Below the pieces are notes generated by a model that was not told the origin of the DNA, searched no databases, and saw nothing but the letters and a program-made list of their open reading frames with translations. Shown here one piece after another: positions 45,095-55,755 of a stretch of DNA of 64,000 nucleotides. Each line of letters begins with the position of its first letter. Position 1 is the first letter of the stretch. The DNA comes from Clitopilus passeckerianus. Taxonomy: Eukaryota; Basidiomycota; Agaricomycetes; Agaricales; Entolomataceae. Position numbers and translations under genes: made by a program. The stretch is from NCBI GenBank assembly GCA_944990035.1, contig CALYLX010000083.1, forward strand, positions 434,001-498,000, in the 5' to 3' direction.

Positions 45095-48000
45095 ATGTGG
45101 AAAAGGCTCAAGAAACGGCTTTTTGGCAGCCCAGAGCCTGTAGGCGATACAGATAGGGGCCCTCCACAGTCTAATGTGTATCTGGCACCGCCGGCACCTC
45201 CGGGTCTCTCTTTTTGGCCTCGGGATGCATCTGCATGGCAAACAGGACAACCAACAAGCTATGGTATGTCATTTATTATGTAGATAATTACCATAGGCTC
45301 ATATGATGTTAGGCGCCCCATTTATGCCCATTCCCTCAACGTACTACCCTTCCTATCCTTCTTTTCCACCGCTGGTGCCTCAGCCAGGGTTCTATCAGCA
45401 TGGTGTGGTCCCTCAAGGCTTCCAGTCTAGTCCCGTCCAGCAAGCACCATTTGGCCATCCTCAAAAACTCATTCAGCCCGACGTGGTGAATCCAGTTCCC
45501 GGCCCAGCACTTCAGGTTCCTCCGAGTCATCCAGTCCCGCAACCCATTCAGCAAGCATTGCTTGACAAGCCACTTCCTGTGCCCCCGCTTCCTGTGCCCC
45601 CGCCATCTGTTGGTTCGAAGCAGGACCATCCCACAAACGTAGGGTATCCATCAAAACCGACTTCTGAAACTGCAAAGGAAACATGGACACAGGCTCCTGC
45701 TCAAGCAGCGGCCAGTGGTACTACAAGTAGAACTCCTCAATATCCATGGGAGGAGAACCTTGATGAGTGGCATTGGCCCAACGGGAGCGTCTCTCGTGAG
45801 ATACGAGCCGACCAAGAGACGTCCAGCCTCAAATATAACAAATGGGTGTGGCGAAGCATTGGGAACAACACCAATGGCCCTTGGGTCCGTGCCGCTTACC
45901 GATGTTTGGGCACTCTACGCTGCACCAACTGCCAATTTCTTGTCCGACCGAACACGCAAGCAGATTCAAGAAGGGCTCAACTGACGCGACCTTGCACAAA
46001 CTGCCCTCATGGGAACCTTACGCATGATGAGTGTAATACAGCTCGTTTCTTTTTTTCATACCAGACACGTCAGGGTGTCAACTGGGCAGTATGGGAGCAC
46101 TCTGGTGACCACAGCAGCCATCAGCGACCACCTGGGGGCCCCATATCACGAGAGCAGAAAGAAGCTATTGACAATCTCGTAGCAAGGAATCCAAACGCTT
46201 CCCCTCACGAGCTTCGAACTGGGACATCTGTTCCCGGATCACAACCGCTCTACAAAATTGACCCCACCCTTGCAAACCCCCGCGCTGCACGTTACGCTGT
46301 GAACAACAGTCGCTTGAAGCAAGGTCTTGTGCCAGACCCTGCAGCCAAAGGTGGTGTCACCTTCTTAAAATCTTTGACATCAATGCAGGAGGGCTTCGAT
46401 GTTCCTTTCTTAATTGACTCGTCGGTTCACCTACCCACTGTCTATGTGGCACTGCAAACACCGCATATGAAAGCACTTATCGAAGAATCCATACAAGACT
46501 GGGTAACTGAGGACGAGTCTGCAAGCCTGCTGGACTTGGGGAGTCCCACTAGGCTCGATACCATTGGCTGCCACGGCTTTGTAACTGACGGTGATCATAC
46601 GTTCATGATTCAAGGAGTGCTGATTGCAACATGCATCTTTGCATCAAGGGTCAGAGCTTGGACTCCGGTGCTCTACACATGGGTACAGCGGCAGGATATT
46701 GCCCACCACCGCCCTCATTTTCGGATCCTCTTCAAGACTGTGATGGAAGTTCTCCAAAAGCACAACAAGCCATTCGACCCAAAGTACCTGACCAATGTAC
46801 GTCCTGTGATGCCTGGTCAGCCCAAGCTTGACCATTGACTCACGTTACTTTACAGGTCATGGACTTCTCGGGATCTCAACGAGGTGCTCATGCTCAAGAA
46901 TATGCAGACGCCATGCTCTCCATGCTCCCACCTACGCTCTCTGACGAGTCCAAGAAATTTGAACGCAAGCGGTTCCTTGAGGAGGCTCAGAAGGCCGAAG
47001 TTGGATGTGATGTCCACTTCTGGAGGTCTGCGCTTCGATGCAAGCGGAACGGTGGCCTGGTCCCAGAGCATCTCATTGGCGAGTTTGATCGGATTCTCCG
47101 CCGCCTCACTTCATGGTCCACCCAACCAGAAGAGTTTGATGACCTCGTTGCAACACTCAGGCGCACTTTCCCAGCCCTTAAAGGCTGGATTGACTGGTGG
47201 CTTCGTCCATCTTTTGCTAGCATGATATTTCCTGCGAAGACTACACGTACAACGGAGACCGCAGCACAAGTACCAACAACTTCCAATCCCGTTGAACATA
47301 GCCATTCTTTGCTCCATCACGCTGTCGGAAAGGACAACGATCTAATTCCGGGAATTGAGAAAATCTTTAAGCACGTCCGTGAGCGTGAGGCACAAGACTC
47401 AGCAGTTAAAGGTAAGAGGCCCTTTCCCCTCGTAAATGTGAAGTCTCAATTGTTCTAGCTGGTCACTATCTTCCTGGAAATCCACCACGCACGTCTAAAA
47501 CCCCACAGACTAAGAAGTACGAAGAAGATCCAGACGGAGGACGTGCTCCTGATACAGTCCAGCGACTGAACAGAGTTGATCACGGAACCTCGGACTCCTC
47601 ATCTGGCCAGCTCGAGGTATACACTACTAGCAAGTTCCTTGACCAGTCATACAAGTGGCTTGGTCCCAACTCATGCTTCTGGGACCATGGAATGGAGCTA
47701 CTCTTTCGAGCATTCCTCCTGCTATCGCCTTCGCAGCAGCAGGAGCTTATTTGTGTCATCCAGACGACCCCTGGCCACGCCACTTTGAGTGGCATATATC
47801 ACCATTTCAGTCGACGCTGCAAGCTTTTGACCACAAATGGTACCACCCTCCGACAAGTTGAGCAAGAGCTAGGCCTCGGGCAGGCTACTACAAAGTCAGC
47901 AATCTTTGGCCGTCTCAATCTCTACTCGAGCAATTCAGAGTATGGTTGCGCTATCTCCTGGATTGATAAAGCTATCACGGTACGTAGCAATGTTCCGATA

Positions 48001-50419
48001 GTTTGGTAAAGAAAGCTGACAACACCCTTGACATGAAAAGGACGAGACAGATGCCAATGTGCAAATGTGTTTTGGAATCCAACACACTCTCCATTGGACG
48101 TGCCGTGGTTGTGGTTATCAACGTGAAGAACCAGCAACTGAGCGTCTAGAGCAACCACTCCGAATCCATAGTGATGACCTTGCTGGTGTCCGTCACAAAA
48201 CTGGATCCCAGGACATCAGTATTAATGACTGCTTTTTACGCTGGATTCCACGGCGACGGATAGGATCTCAGAAGGGAACAACAGCGCTTCATCTCCTGGC
48301 TCCCACATCGTGCTCACGCTGTACTCAAGGGACAATGTCAGTTGAGAGCATCACAACTTCCTGGCCACAGTTCCTCCATGTATGCCCGGAACACATTGTA
48401 CCTAATGAGGAAGTATGGAAGAGTGTCCCCCACGTCCGTTTCCCTCCGACACTGGCAATTCCAGGGGAAGGAAACCCCGGCAATTCAGTGCATTACATCC
48501 TTGTTGGCCGTGTGTTGGCACAGGAGAATCATTTCAACTCAGAGATCTTCGCAGGTGGAGAATTGAAAAAGTACGATGACAATATCAACTCCAAGCTTGT
48601 CCCCTCAAAAGTTCCTTACACCGAAACTCATCGACTGGTATACTATTATCTTTATTCTCGACAATCAGAGACCTCCATTGTGAGTTCTCTGTTCGTTTCT
48701 GTGTATTCCTGTCTGCTAACCGATGTTAAAAAGACTTCACGAGCAAAACATGATATTGAGACAGACTACTTCGAACTCCCATCGCCACACTCTCCTCCCA
48801 TTAACCTTATGGACCCTCAGGATAACAGAGAAAAGGACGCTTCCGCTGCATTGAAGCAGACCAATTTGCCGCAGTCCAAGCCGCCAACAAGGGTGTCAAC
48901 CCCTTGGTCCGATCGTGGCAGTTCTCCGGTCGGGGATAGTAGAGGTATGCTGCCTAGCACGGTGCTCCTCAACTGCATCGTCTGCAATACGAGGGAGACG
49001 ATAGATTCTAACACAGCTTATGGTGACTTCACCTTGGTTGTATGCGCCATGTGTAAGGAGTACTCCCATGACAAATGTATGCGCAAGAATGGGTATATCA
49101 AGATCCCATGGGAATACACAACTGGGGCCGCATGGTGTTGCCCCGAATGCTCTGACGAGGGTGGACTATGGGATGTCCGACTGTAAGTGTAACATCAGAG
49201 TCAGTAGTATACTTTCGGTACTGAGATACTTCTAGGCTGGGTCGCTTTCTCCTTTTCCCACTGATTCTGGAGAACAACTCTTTGGATCGTCTTTTCCCGG
49301 CCAGAGTTGATTCGAGGGATGGGGATACCGTCTATTTAGAATGGTATGATGGCAATGTCTACACTCCAGACTACCCACGCCCACAGCAGACGGTGTTCAC
49401 GAAGACGATGGAGGAATGCTTAAAGGTTTACCTCCAAGCACAGGACTTTCACCCGTTTCATGAGGTAAGAATCTCAATGAATGTTATACTGAATACACCA
49501 ACATGTCTATACTAGGCTGGGACATGCAAAATTATCTGGCCATTACGCCTCGTAGAGGATGCTGCTGAGCAACATGGTTATTCAAATGCTGATGTTGCCG
49601 CGGTCCTGGATGACGCTAAGCCAAGAATCGTTCAAATACTGACAAGAGTACAGCCACACCCAATATTGGGCCTTCTGGATGAATGGGTGAGCGAAAGAAA
49701 GACTATGGACTCGCTGGAACGCGAGACATCTTTTAGCACGGATCGGTTCATCCTACACACCTTTCGCGGTGATGATTCTCTCACGGAAGCAAGGATTTCG
49801 GAGGTTGCACTCGAGCTTGAGCGCTTCTATGGCCCAAAGAAGCCTTACAGCATTGGAGTTCTCATACAGGTCGCAGCAATTCTGTTCAAACTTGCCCTTA
49901 CACGCTACTATCTCGGCCAAACGCCAGACCAAGATGGGGACATCTTCAAGTTATCAATTACCCCAATATCTTCCACTATGGTATCAAGACTCCACCGTGT
50001 TCTCACACTACCTGAACAGGCCCTTGCGGCTATTCGGGGATCTGATGATTCCAGGTCGTATCTTCCCCCGGGCTTCAGGTCAATTGAGGGTCAGACACCC
50101 ATACTACAGATTGAGAAGTCAAGCTCGCTTCTTCAAGATGCCTCACCTGTCATGGTGTTTACACCTATGGGTCAGAAGCATGTGTGGAGTAGTGATCCCA
50201 CCATGCGGCTTTCCGTATCTGGACTGGCGAAACTTACATTAAAGTTGCCAGCAAAGGTGCAGCTGCACCCGTAAGTGTCCACTTTTGAATGCCACTGTTT
50301 CAGTTCACTGACAGCAACGCAGCTCTAAACCAACCAGAAAGAGAAAAAGGCATTCACCAGACAAACCACCCCCCTCAAGTCACCGCATGGGCTTGAGAAA
50401 GCGCACGAAGGCACCATGA
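45095..50419 (+). CDS. MULE transposase fused to USP-like protease, PHD finger and basic tail
   Basis: Nine exons (45095-45263, 45313-46796, 46856-47411, 47459-47979, 48041-48679, 48734-49182, 49236-49464, 49516-50270, 50323-50419) total 4,899 bases, 1,632 codons, with every intron GT-AG and every phase correct. Residues 1-190 are Pro-rich. About 210-320 is a GCM/WRKY-type zinc finger (YRCLGTLRCTNC, CTNCPHG, WAVWEHSGDHSSH). About 470-720 is a Mutator-like DDE domain: D482 in FVTDGDHTF, D554 in VMDFSGSQRGAH, C602-x2-H605 in GCDVHFW, E698 in NPVEHSHSLLH. About 800-1110 is a USP-like fold: Cys box NSCFWDHGMELLF (C809), two CxxC pairs (TCRGC, SCSRC), His box NHFNSEIF (H1074) and YDDN. A PHD finger follows (CIVC, CAMC, HDKC, CPEC), then a Tudor-like strand set (PARVDSRDGDTVYLEWYDG), a helical region and a basic end (RKRKRH, GLRKRTKAP). 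The protein is probably nuclear. Confidence 0.82.
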
Positions 50420-50756
50420 GGGCTTTTTCATCGAGGATCGTGTCGCGCACAGCCACATGGCCAAAACTCGAAGTCTACCCAAGAGTCTAACACACCTTCG
50501 AATAATTGTTCTGCATTTGTAACACATTATCTCGCCAAAACACAGATATATACATGCAGTAGTATAGCTATAGGATACATATAAATCATAAAATCTTGTT
50601 ATTTGCCTGGCCAATTAGCCTCGCCATTTGTTTTGGTGATGGTGCCCGTCCATTAGCGTATCCCCAAGCTTCTGGTAATAATTATGGCATATAAATAGCA
50701 CCCCCAGATTACAAGGGCCGCCGTACCCGTAGGTAGTACTATCTAGAGCTTAAATC

Positions 50757-50925
50757 AAAAAGTTGCGGTCAAGTTACCTGCAAAAGTAACTTGAAAGTAA
50801 CTTCAAGTAACTTTGTCAAGTTAACTTGGCGCTAACTTTGGCGCGGCAAGTTATTAAGTAAGCGACAAAGTTACTTTGTCGCATTGGCCAAGTTAACTTG
50901 TACTGACTTACTTGGGCCATACCCG
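50757..50925. repeat. Cluster of AAGTTAACTT/AAGTAACTT palindromes, right of the MULE gene
   Basis: At least eight copies of AAGTTACTT-, AAGTAACTT- or AAGTTAACTT-like words in 170 bp. Several form perfect short palindromes (CAAGTTAACTTG at 50889-50900). The last part, CAAGTTAACTTG to CCATACC, resembles the left cluster in direct orientation. Confidence 0.55.
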
Positions 50926-51562
50926 GGTCGCAGACACACTACACCAAATATCATTGCATGGAAAGCTAGTGATACTGTGTACACAATACTGTGGTACCCT
51001 TTGAGTGATCATTAAAGATGCCTTCTCGTACATGTAGAGGTAGTGTGGGACCGAAAATGTGCGGAAATGAATACAGTCCATTCAAGTTGGTGGCACGGTG
51101 AGTTCTGATGCAACTATATTACTGACTTCGTCTCCTTACTGCCTCTCCAACAAATATATCCAGCATGCAATACACCCAAGCAAATAATCCGGGACTGGCC
51201 ACAAACCCGCTGGCACTCCCTGTACTAGTCAAGTGCAAGTATAGTGGACTCGGACTCAGATCGAACTCTGTCCTTTGATTTGCACCCTTCCTGTGCAAAA
51301 GCAACTGCCCAGCTGTCGGAAAGTGATCTCCCGTCACCAAAGAACACACTCAGCCTTCAGGGATGTCCCGTCTGAGATGACGATCCGAGTCGGCAGCAAG
51401 ACTGGCAGAGCTGGATCAATTGAAGCTCCGCAGGGACACTGACTATTGACAACGCCCACGGCAGGGAGCAGCAAGCTAAATATAGTTCTTATAAGTTGTA
51501 AACGGCTTCTACGAGCCTTACGATGGTCCCGATATTTGTGTGGTCGAGGGAAGACCGTCGGA
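50926..51562. other. No recognisable gene between the two repeat clusters
   Basis: Only short broken frames. Confidence 0.35.
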
Positions 51563-51690
51563 GTTGCAAGTTAGTTTGGTCGCAAGTAAAGTAAGGCTGC
51601 CGAGGATATGCCGAAAGTTATCTGCTAAATTCTGGCACGTGAAAGTTACCCAAGTAACTTGAAGTTAGTGCCGAAAGTTACTTTATTCGC
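51563..51690. repeat. Second right-hand cluster of AAGTTACTT words
   Basis: GCAAGTTAGTTTGG (51567-51580) matches the left cluster's GCAAGTTAGTTTGT. GTTACCCAAGTAACTTGAAGTTAG and AAAGTTACTTTA follow. It could be an outer end of the same element or a separate related insertion. Confidence 0.4.
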
Positions 51691-51880
51691 ACTCACTGAG
51701 GCGGATTTGGTGATGACTCAGCAGCAGAAACCTCTAACAATCGACCACCTGTTCATGGGTTTACTAAACCACAATATAATGCCTTCCTCAGATATGTCTG
51801 AACTTACGACGGCTCTAGAACATGAAGATACTCGAACTCTCGGGGACTCCACAAGTCGCCGTTGGTCTCGCCTCTAGGTC

Positions 51881-51893
51881 TTCTAGAAATTTC
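51881..51893. promoter_or_regulatory. Heat-shock element, distal
   Basis: TTCTAGAAATTTC has three perfect alternating nGAAn/nTTCn units, 178 bp before the Hsp20 ATG. This is the binding pattern for a heat-shock-factor trimer. Confidence 0.75.
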
Positions 51894-51966
51894 TTCAGCA
51901 GGCTAGGCGCAGGTTCTAGCACTGGACTGGGCGATGCAATGACTTGAGAATGACGCTTTGCCTCCA

Positions 51967-51979
51967 TTCTCGAAATTTC
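51967..51979. promoter_or_regulatory. Heat-shock element, proximal
   Basis: TTCTCGAAATTTC is a second perfect three-unit element, 86 bp after the first and 92 bp before the ATG. Confidence 0.8.
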
Positions 51980-52008
51980 GGGATAGCACTCGTGATACTC
52001 TATGTGTC

Positions 52009-52014
52009 TATAAA
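52009..52014 (+). promoter_or_regulatory. TATA box of the Hsp20 gene
   Basis: TATAAA lies 30 bp downstream of the proximal heat-shock element and 57 bp upstream of the ATG, as expected for a stress-induced fungal promoter. Confidence 0.7.
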
Positions 52015-52070
52015 AGCTCTCATGACCTGCCACTAACAGCGTCCTCGAGTCAAACTCTAATATCTCTGAA

Positions 52071-52642
52071 ATGTCTGTCTTCCTCTACGAGCCTTACTAC
52101 GACTTTGACCGTCTCTTCGAACATCCCTTCTTCCGCTGGGGTCCGGGCGCCGGTAACAACCAGCTGGCTCGCCGCAGCGAAGAAGGAGAAGGTGCCGTCC
52201 GTGCACTCAAACCAAGGTAAGTTCCCCTGCTGTTTTGCCCAACATCCATGATACTGACATTTCGCCCTAGGATGGATTTGCACGAGAACGCGGAAAATAA
52301 TACTGTAACAGCTTCGTTCGAGCTCCCCGGATTCAAGAAAGAAGACGTGGGCATCGACTTCCACGATGGCCGGCTCACGGTCTCTGCGGAGAACAGGCTC
52401 TCGACCGAGCATGAGGAAGCTGGTTATGCAGTTCGGGAACGTCGCTTCGGCAAGTTCTCCAGGACTTTGCAGCTTCCCCAGGGAATCAAGGTAGGGGTTT
52501 AACGATTTATTTACTTGAAAGTGGATGCTGATGGGGCTTTTAGGATGAAGAAATCAAGGCCAATATGGAAAATGGTATCTTGACCGTCACCTTCCCCAAG
52601 AGTGCGCCTGAGATGGCAGCAAAGAAGATTTCTGTCGCTTAA
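52071..52642 (+). CDS. Small heat-shock protein (Hsp20/alpha-crystallin)
   Basis: Exons 52071-52216, 52271-52490 and 52544-52642 give 154 codons. The N-terminus (SVFLYEPYYDFDRLFEHPFFRW) is the usual aromatic-rich arm. The alpha-crystallin domain covers about residues 48-145: DLHENAENNTVTASFELPGFKKEDVGI, then RRFGKFSRTLQLPQGI, then the terminal ENGILTVTFPK block. The protein assembles into oligomers and holds unfolding proteins without ATP. The promoter has two heat-shock elements and a TATA box, so strong heat induction is expected. A short, common-length fungal Hsp20 with nothing odd. Confidence 0.94.
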
Positions 52643-53110
52643 CGGGCCTATCAGAAGAAAATTTATGATTAGGTACCAATGTATCCCTAGCAATTCCCAA
52701 TGTATCGTAATTTTCCTCATTTCTCGTCGGAAATTGCCCGAGTTTGTGAGCGAGCCCCTTTGTCAATGGGCGTTACGTAAGCCTCAAACATATCTGGCTT
52801 AAGCGCTCATTATCAGGTCTGCTTCGTTTTGACCAGCGTCCTGCTACGTTTCGCGCTTTGATTCCGGCTGTTATTGAAGCCTGAGTTAGTTGATACTGTT
52901 GGGATTTGGAATACGCGCTCAGGTCGTACGATCTTCACAGTTTCGTGAGTGATCATCCTGTTTCTTGTCACCCAACGCACACACGATCGACCTGAATGGT
53001 CCTCGGTGTTGCAACCTTCATAAGCTACATTCTGACTCGAGACTGAATCTTAGTGAAAGCTACCACCTCAAAACCGGAGAAATTTCCCTCGGCAGCAAGG
53101 ACATTGCGAC
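52643..53110. other. Intergenic region
   Basis: 3' region of Hsp20 and promoter of the next gene; nothing else recognised. Confidence 0.35.
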
Positions 53111-54889
53111 ATGGCTATTTCCAATCTAGACGATATTGTCAATGCAATCACGACCTCAAGTGACCCGCGAAGCCTCAGAGACACGTTGAGGACTGCTTTA
53201 CCAAAGGAAACACGCGAAACAATACTCGCAAGCACCCTGTCTGGCGGTCAAGATCCTTTGACTCTGTTGGATCCCAGGGAGAACACATTGGGGATGCTGT
53301 ACATCCTGTGCGTTTATCGCCCCTTCCTATGTCTCTATATTTGCTGACCGGCTCCATCTTTAGTACTGCAAGATTGTCCCCCAGGCAATCCCCTCCGCCC
53401 TGGCAGATACTTCAAGCTTTCTGTAGCTCATTTAGACCACAACATGCCCGATTCGCGCCTGATCGAGGTACCTTCGTCCAAACTAACCTTCAGAAACCCC
53501 CAACCATGCTCACTGCAAATTACAGTCACCTCACTTGCAAAGGGCATAGTCTCCCTTGCCGAAGCAACACACACTGTTAGTTGAAACGAACTTTGGTGAT
53601 ATACTGCTAACATTTGATTCTAGCTCTCTGCTGCAATCCCACTTCTTCATGACCTTATAACTCGATACCCTTACGATTCGTCATATCTAACCACAATTCA
53701 CCCGATCTTTGCCATGGTAAGCCCTCCCCGTATCCTCTCTGCTCCTTAACCCTGAACGACCGACTTCTCCCACTCAGGCCTGCGTCAGAACCCAACGCTA
53801 CACTCAAGCCCTTCAAATACTCTCCAACCCCATCACCAACGTTGACACCGATCTGTCCGATCTCCACTACAACGACAACTTGATTTATCACTACGCCGGA
53901 GGAATCGCATTGGCAGCCCTCAAACGCTGGTCAGAAGCCGAAGAGTTCTTCGAAATCTGCGTCAGCAGTCCCGGGAGCGTTCCTGCTGCGATCCAGTTGG
54001 AGGCGTTGAAGAAGCTGAGGTTGGTGCAGCTGATTTCGAGAGGAACTGTGCGTACAAATCTTCTTCTTCCTACCTTGCCTGAACTGACACTAAATCCACA
54101 ATTTCTCCAGACGTTCTCTCTACCCAAGTACACGCATTCCAATCTAATCCGCATGTTCAAGAATACTCCTTACCAGGCTTTCGTCAACGCTTACCCTCAC
54201 AAACCTGAGCAATTGAGCGAGATCATCGAAAAGGAGAAACAAACTTTCACAACTGTATGCGCACCACTTTTGTTCTTGGAGAGGCTCTATGATGCTCAAC
54301 CCCAGCACAGGAAAAGAACATCGGACTTCTGCTACAGGCTCTGGACCGAGTACCTCGGTGGGCACTCAAGAAGCTCACAGCAACATACGTCACACTCAGC
54401 CTAGCTGACATTGCACGAGAAATCAAGATCAGCTCCGAGGACGAGGTTCGACAGTTGCTCCTAAGCATGGTGAGTACACCTATCTATCATCCCCATGACT
54501 TACAGCACTGACACGCTGAACGTAGATTGAATCGAAAGACATCAGCGCCCAGATCTCCGCAGATGGAGCAGTCACCTTCTCCGACCCAGCTCCAGAAGTC
54601 ACGAAAGCACAAGTTGACAGGGTACTCCAGGACGCTCAATCCCAGGGTACAGCCTTGCTCAGGCTTGAGAAGAGTGTAGGCAGCAGCAAGGAGTATCTGA
54701 CGAAGGTATGTTTCTCCCTATGCAGCAGCATTTTCTCGGGAAAACAAGGTTCTGACGGATGGCTCGACTTTGCAGGCCCTCAAGCACAAAGACGAAGGCG
54801 GTCAGTGGGGTATGGGGGCGGACCCGGAGGAACAGTTGTATAATATGGGTTCTGGACAGGGAGCATGGACGGAGGAAGGCTTCGTTTGA
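53111..54889 (+). CDS. csn3: COP9 signalosome complex subunit 3
   Basis: Nine exons (53111-53307, 53364-53467, 53526-53575, 53624-53716, 53778-54047, 54111-54254, 54311-54469, 54526-54705, 54776-54889) give 436 codons with all phases agreeing. Helical repeats fill the N-terminal part (TARLSPRQSPPPWQILQAFC, YHYAGGIALAALKRWSEAEEFFE). The CSN3 signature LPKYTHSNLIRMFKNTPYQAFVNAYP at about 245-275 leads into the PCI domain, with winged-helix part LSLADIAREIKISSEDEVRQLLLSM and then IESKDISAQISADGAVTF. The C-terminus is acidic and Gly-rich. The COP9 signalosome removes Nedd8 from cullins and regulates SCF ligases; CSN3 is a structural subunit. Length fits the family (about 420-500). Confidence 0.92.
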
Positions 54890-54992
54890 GTGATTGCAGA
54901 AGGCGACTCGATTACCTAGTTTGTACGCTATCTCCCAAAAATGCCTGCGATTACAACGAGGGCCGTCAATCCAAAAGGAAAGCCCATAATAT

Positions 54993-55076
54993 GGCTACCT
55001 GGCGCAATGGTAGCGCGTTTGGCTTCGATTGCTAAGCGGCACCAAAAGGTTGCAGGTTCGAGTCCTGCGGTGGTCA
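54993..55076 (+). tRNA. tRNA-Arg (anticodon UCG) with a 12-nt intron
   Basis: Acceptor stem GGCTACC/GGTGGTC (54993-54999 with 55069-55075, discriminator A). D arm GCGC/GCGC with loop AATGGTA. Anticodon stem TTTGG/CCAAA. T arm GCAGG-TTCGAGT-CCTGC. The loop reads CTTCGA, a 12-base intron (55029-55040, TTGCTAAGCGGC) just 3' of position 37, then A. The anticodon TCG is at 55025-55027, so it reads CGA. The internal promoter boxes A (TGGCGCAATGGTAGCGC) and B (GGTTCGAGTCC) are intact, and TTTTT at 55077-55081 ends transcription by RNA polymerase III. Confidence 0.9.
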
Positions 55077-55081
55077 TTTTT
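55077..55081 (+). terminator. RNA polymerase III terminator of the tRNA gene
   Basis: Five T residues directly after the discriminator base. Confidence 0.75.
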
Positions 55082-55755
55082 GAGCCTGATCTCCTACTTT
55101 TTTCTCGTTCGTTACAGTCCGAGCAGAACACAAGATCACTCCCTAACGTCTTCAAGAAAACTTCCCAACTTTCAAAGGTTTAGCACCATCCATTGTAAGC
55201 AAGCAACTAGCCACATGTTTTTATTTTTCATAAATCTACGTTGTAATGAACAGGGGTTCGACATGAGTGTATACATGCTGGCATTTGTACAGATGACAAA
55301 CCATTGCAAAATGTGCTCTTTGATAAATGTGGGTTCGGGAGACAAATCAATATGGTGATGGTTCTGCAGCAGGGAGATATTGGTTGATGATGATGAACGA
55401 TGAATGAGTCAAAGTTTGGAGACAAATCGAGATAATGATGGCAATGGGAGGGCAATATGGAGGTGGTATCGCGGCGGAGGGGTGTGGTAGTGAATAGATA
55501 TCACAACAAAACGAGTAGAAAGGAAAATATCAGGAATATATAGTAAAACGAGTGGGCATGAAAGTTCGTAACGGCAAGCAGAAAGAGCGATGGGAACGTG
55601 AGTCGTCAATGGTTTTAGTAGTAAATGCAAGGTGCCAGAGGATGCCAACAGTAACGTGTGGTAAAGAAGCGGGGTGTATGCCAGCAATGGAAGCAAGTCC
55701 GTGGGGTCAAGGTGGTGCGAAGGTCCATGAATTGAGACATGCAGCAGACCGGTCA
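55082..55755. other. No recognisable gene
   Basis: AT/GA-rich spacer with short frames only. It contains the 3' region of the minus-strand gene at 55756. Confidence 0.35.

Noticed and set aside
48680..48733. Treating this segment as coding, because the frame stays open through it
   Set aside because: It is 54 bases long, starts GTGAGT, ends AAAAAG and has intron-like composition. Length divisible by three explains the open frame.
45303..50274. Reading the MULE locus as several separate genes, or as a KDZ- or hAT-type transposon
   Set aside because: The phases join all parts into one frame. The D-D-CxxH-E pattern and the GCM-type finger fit MULE rather than KDZ or hAT.
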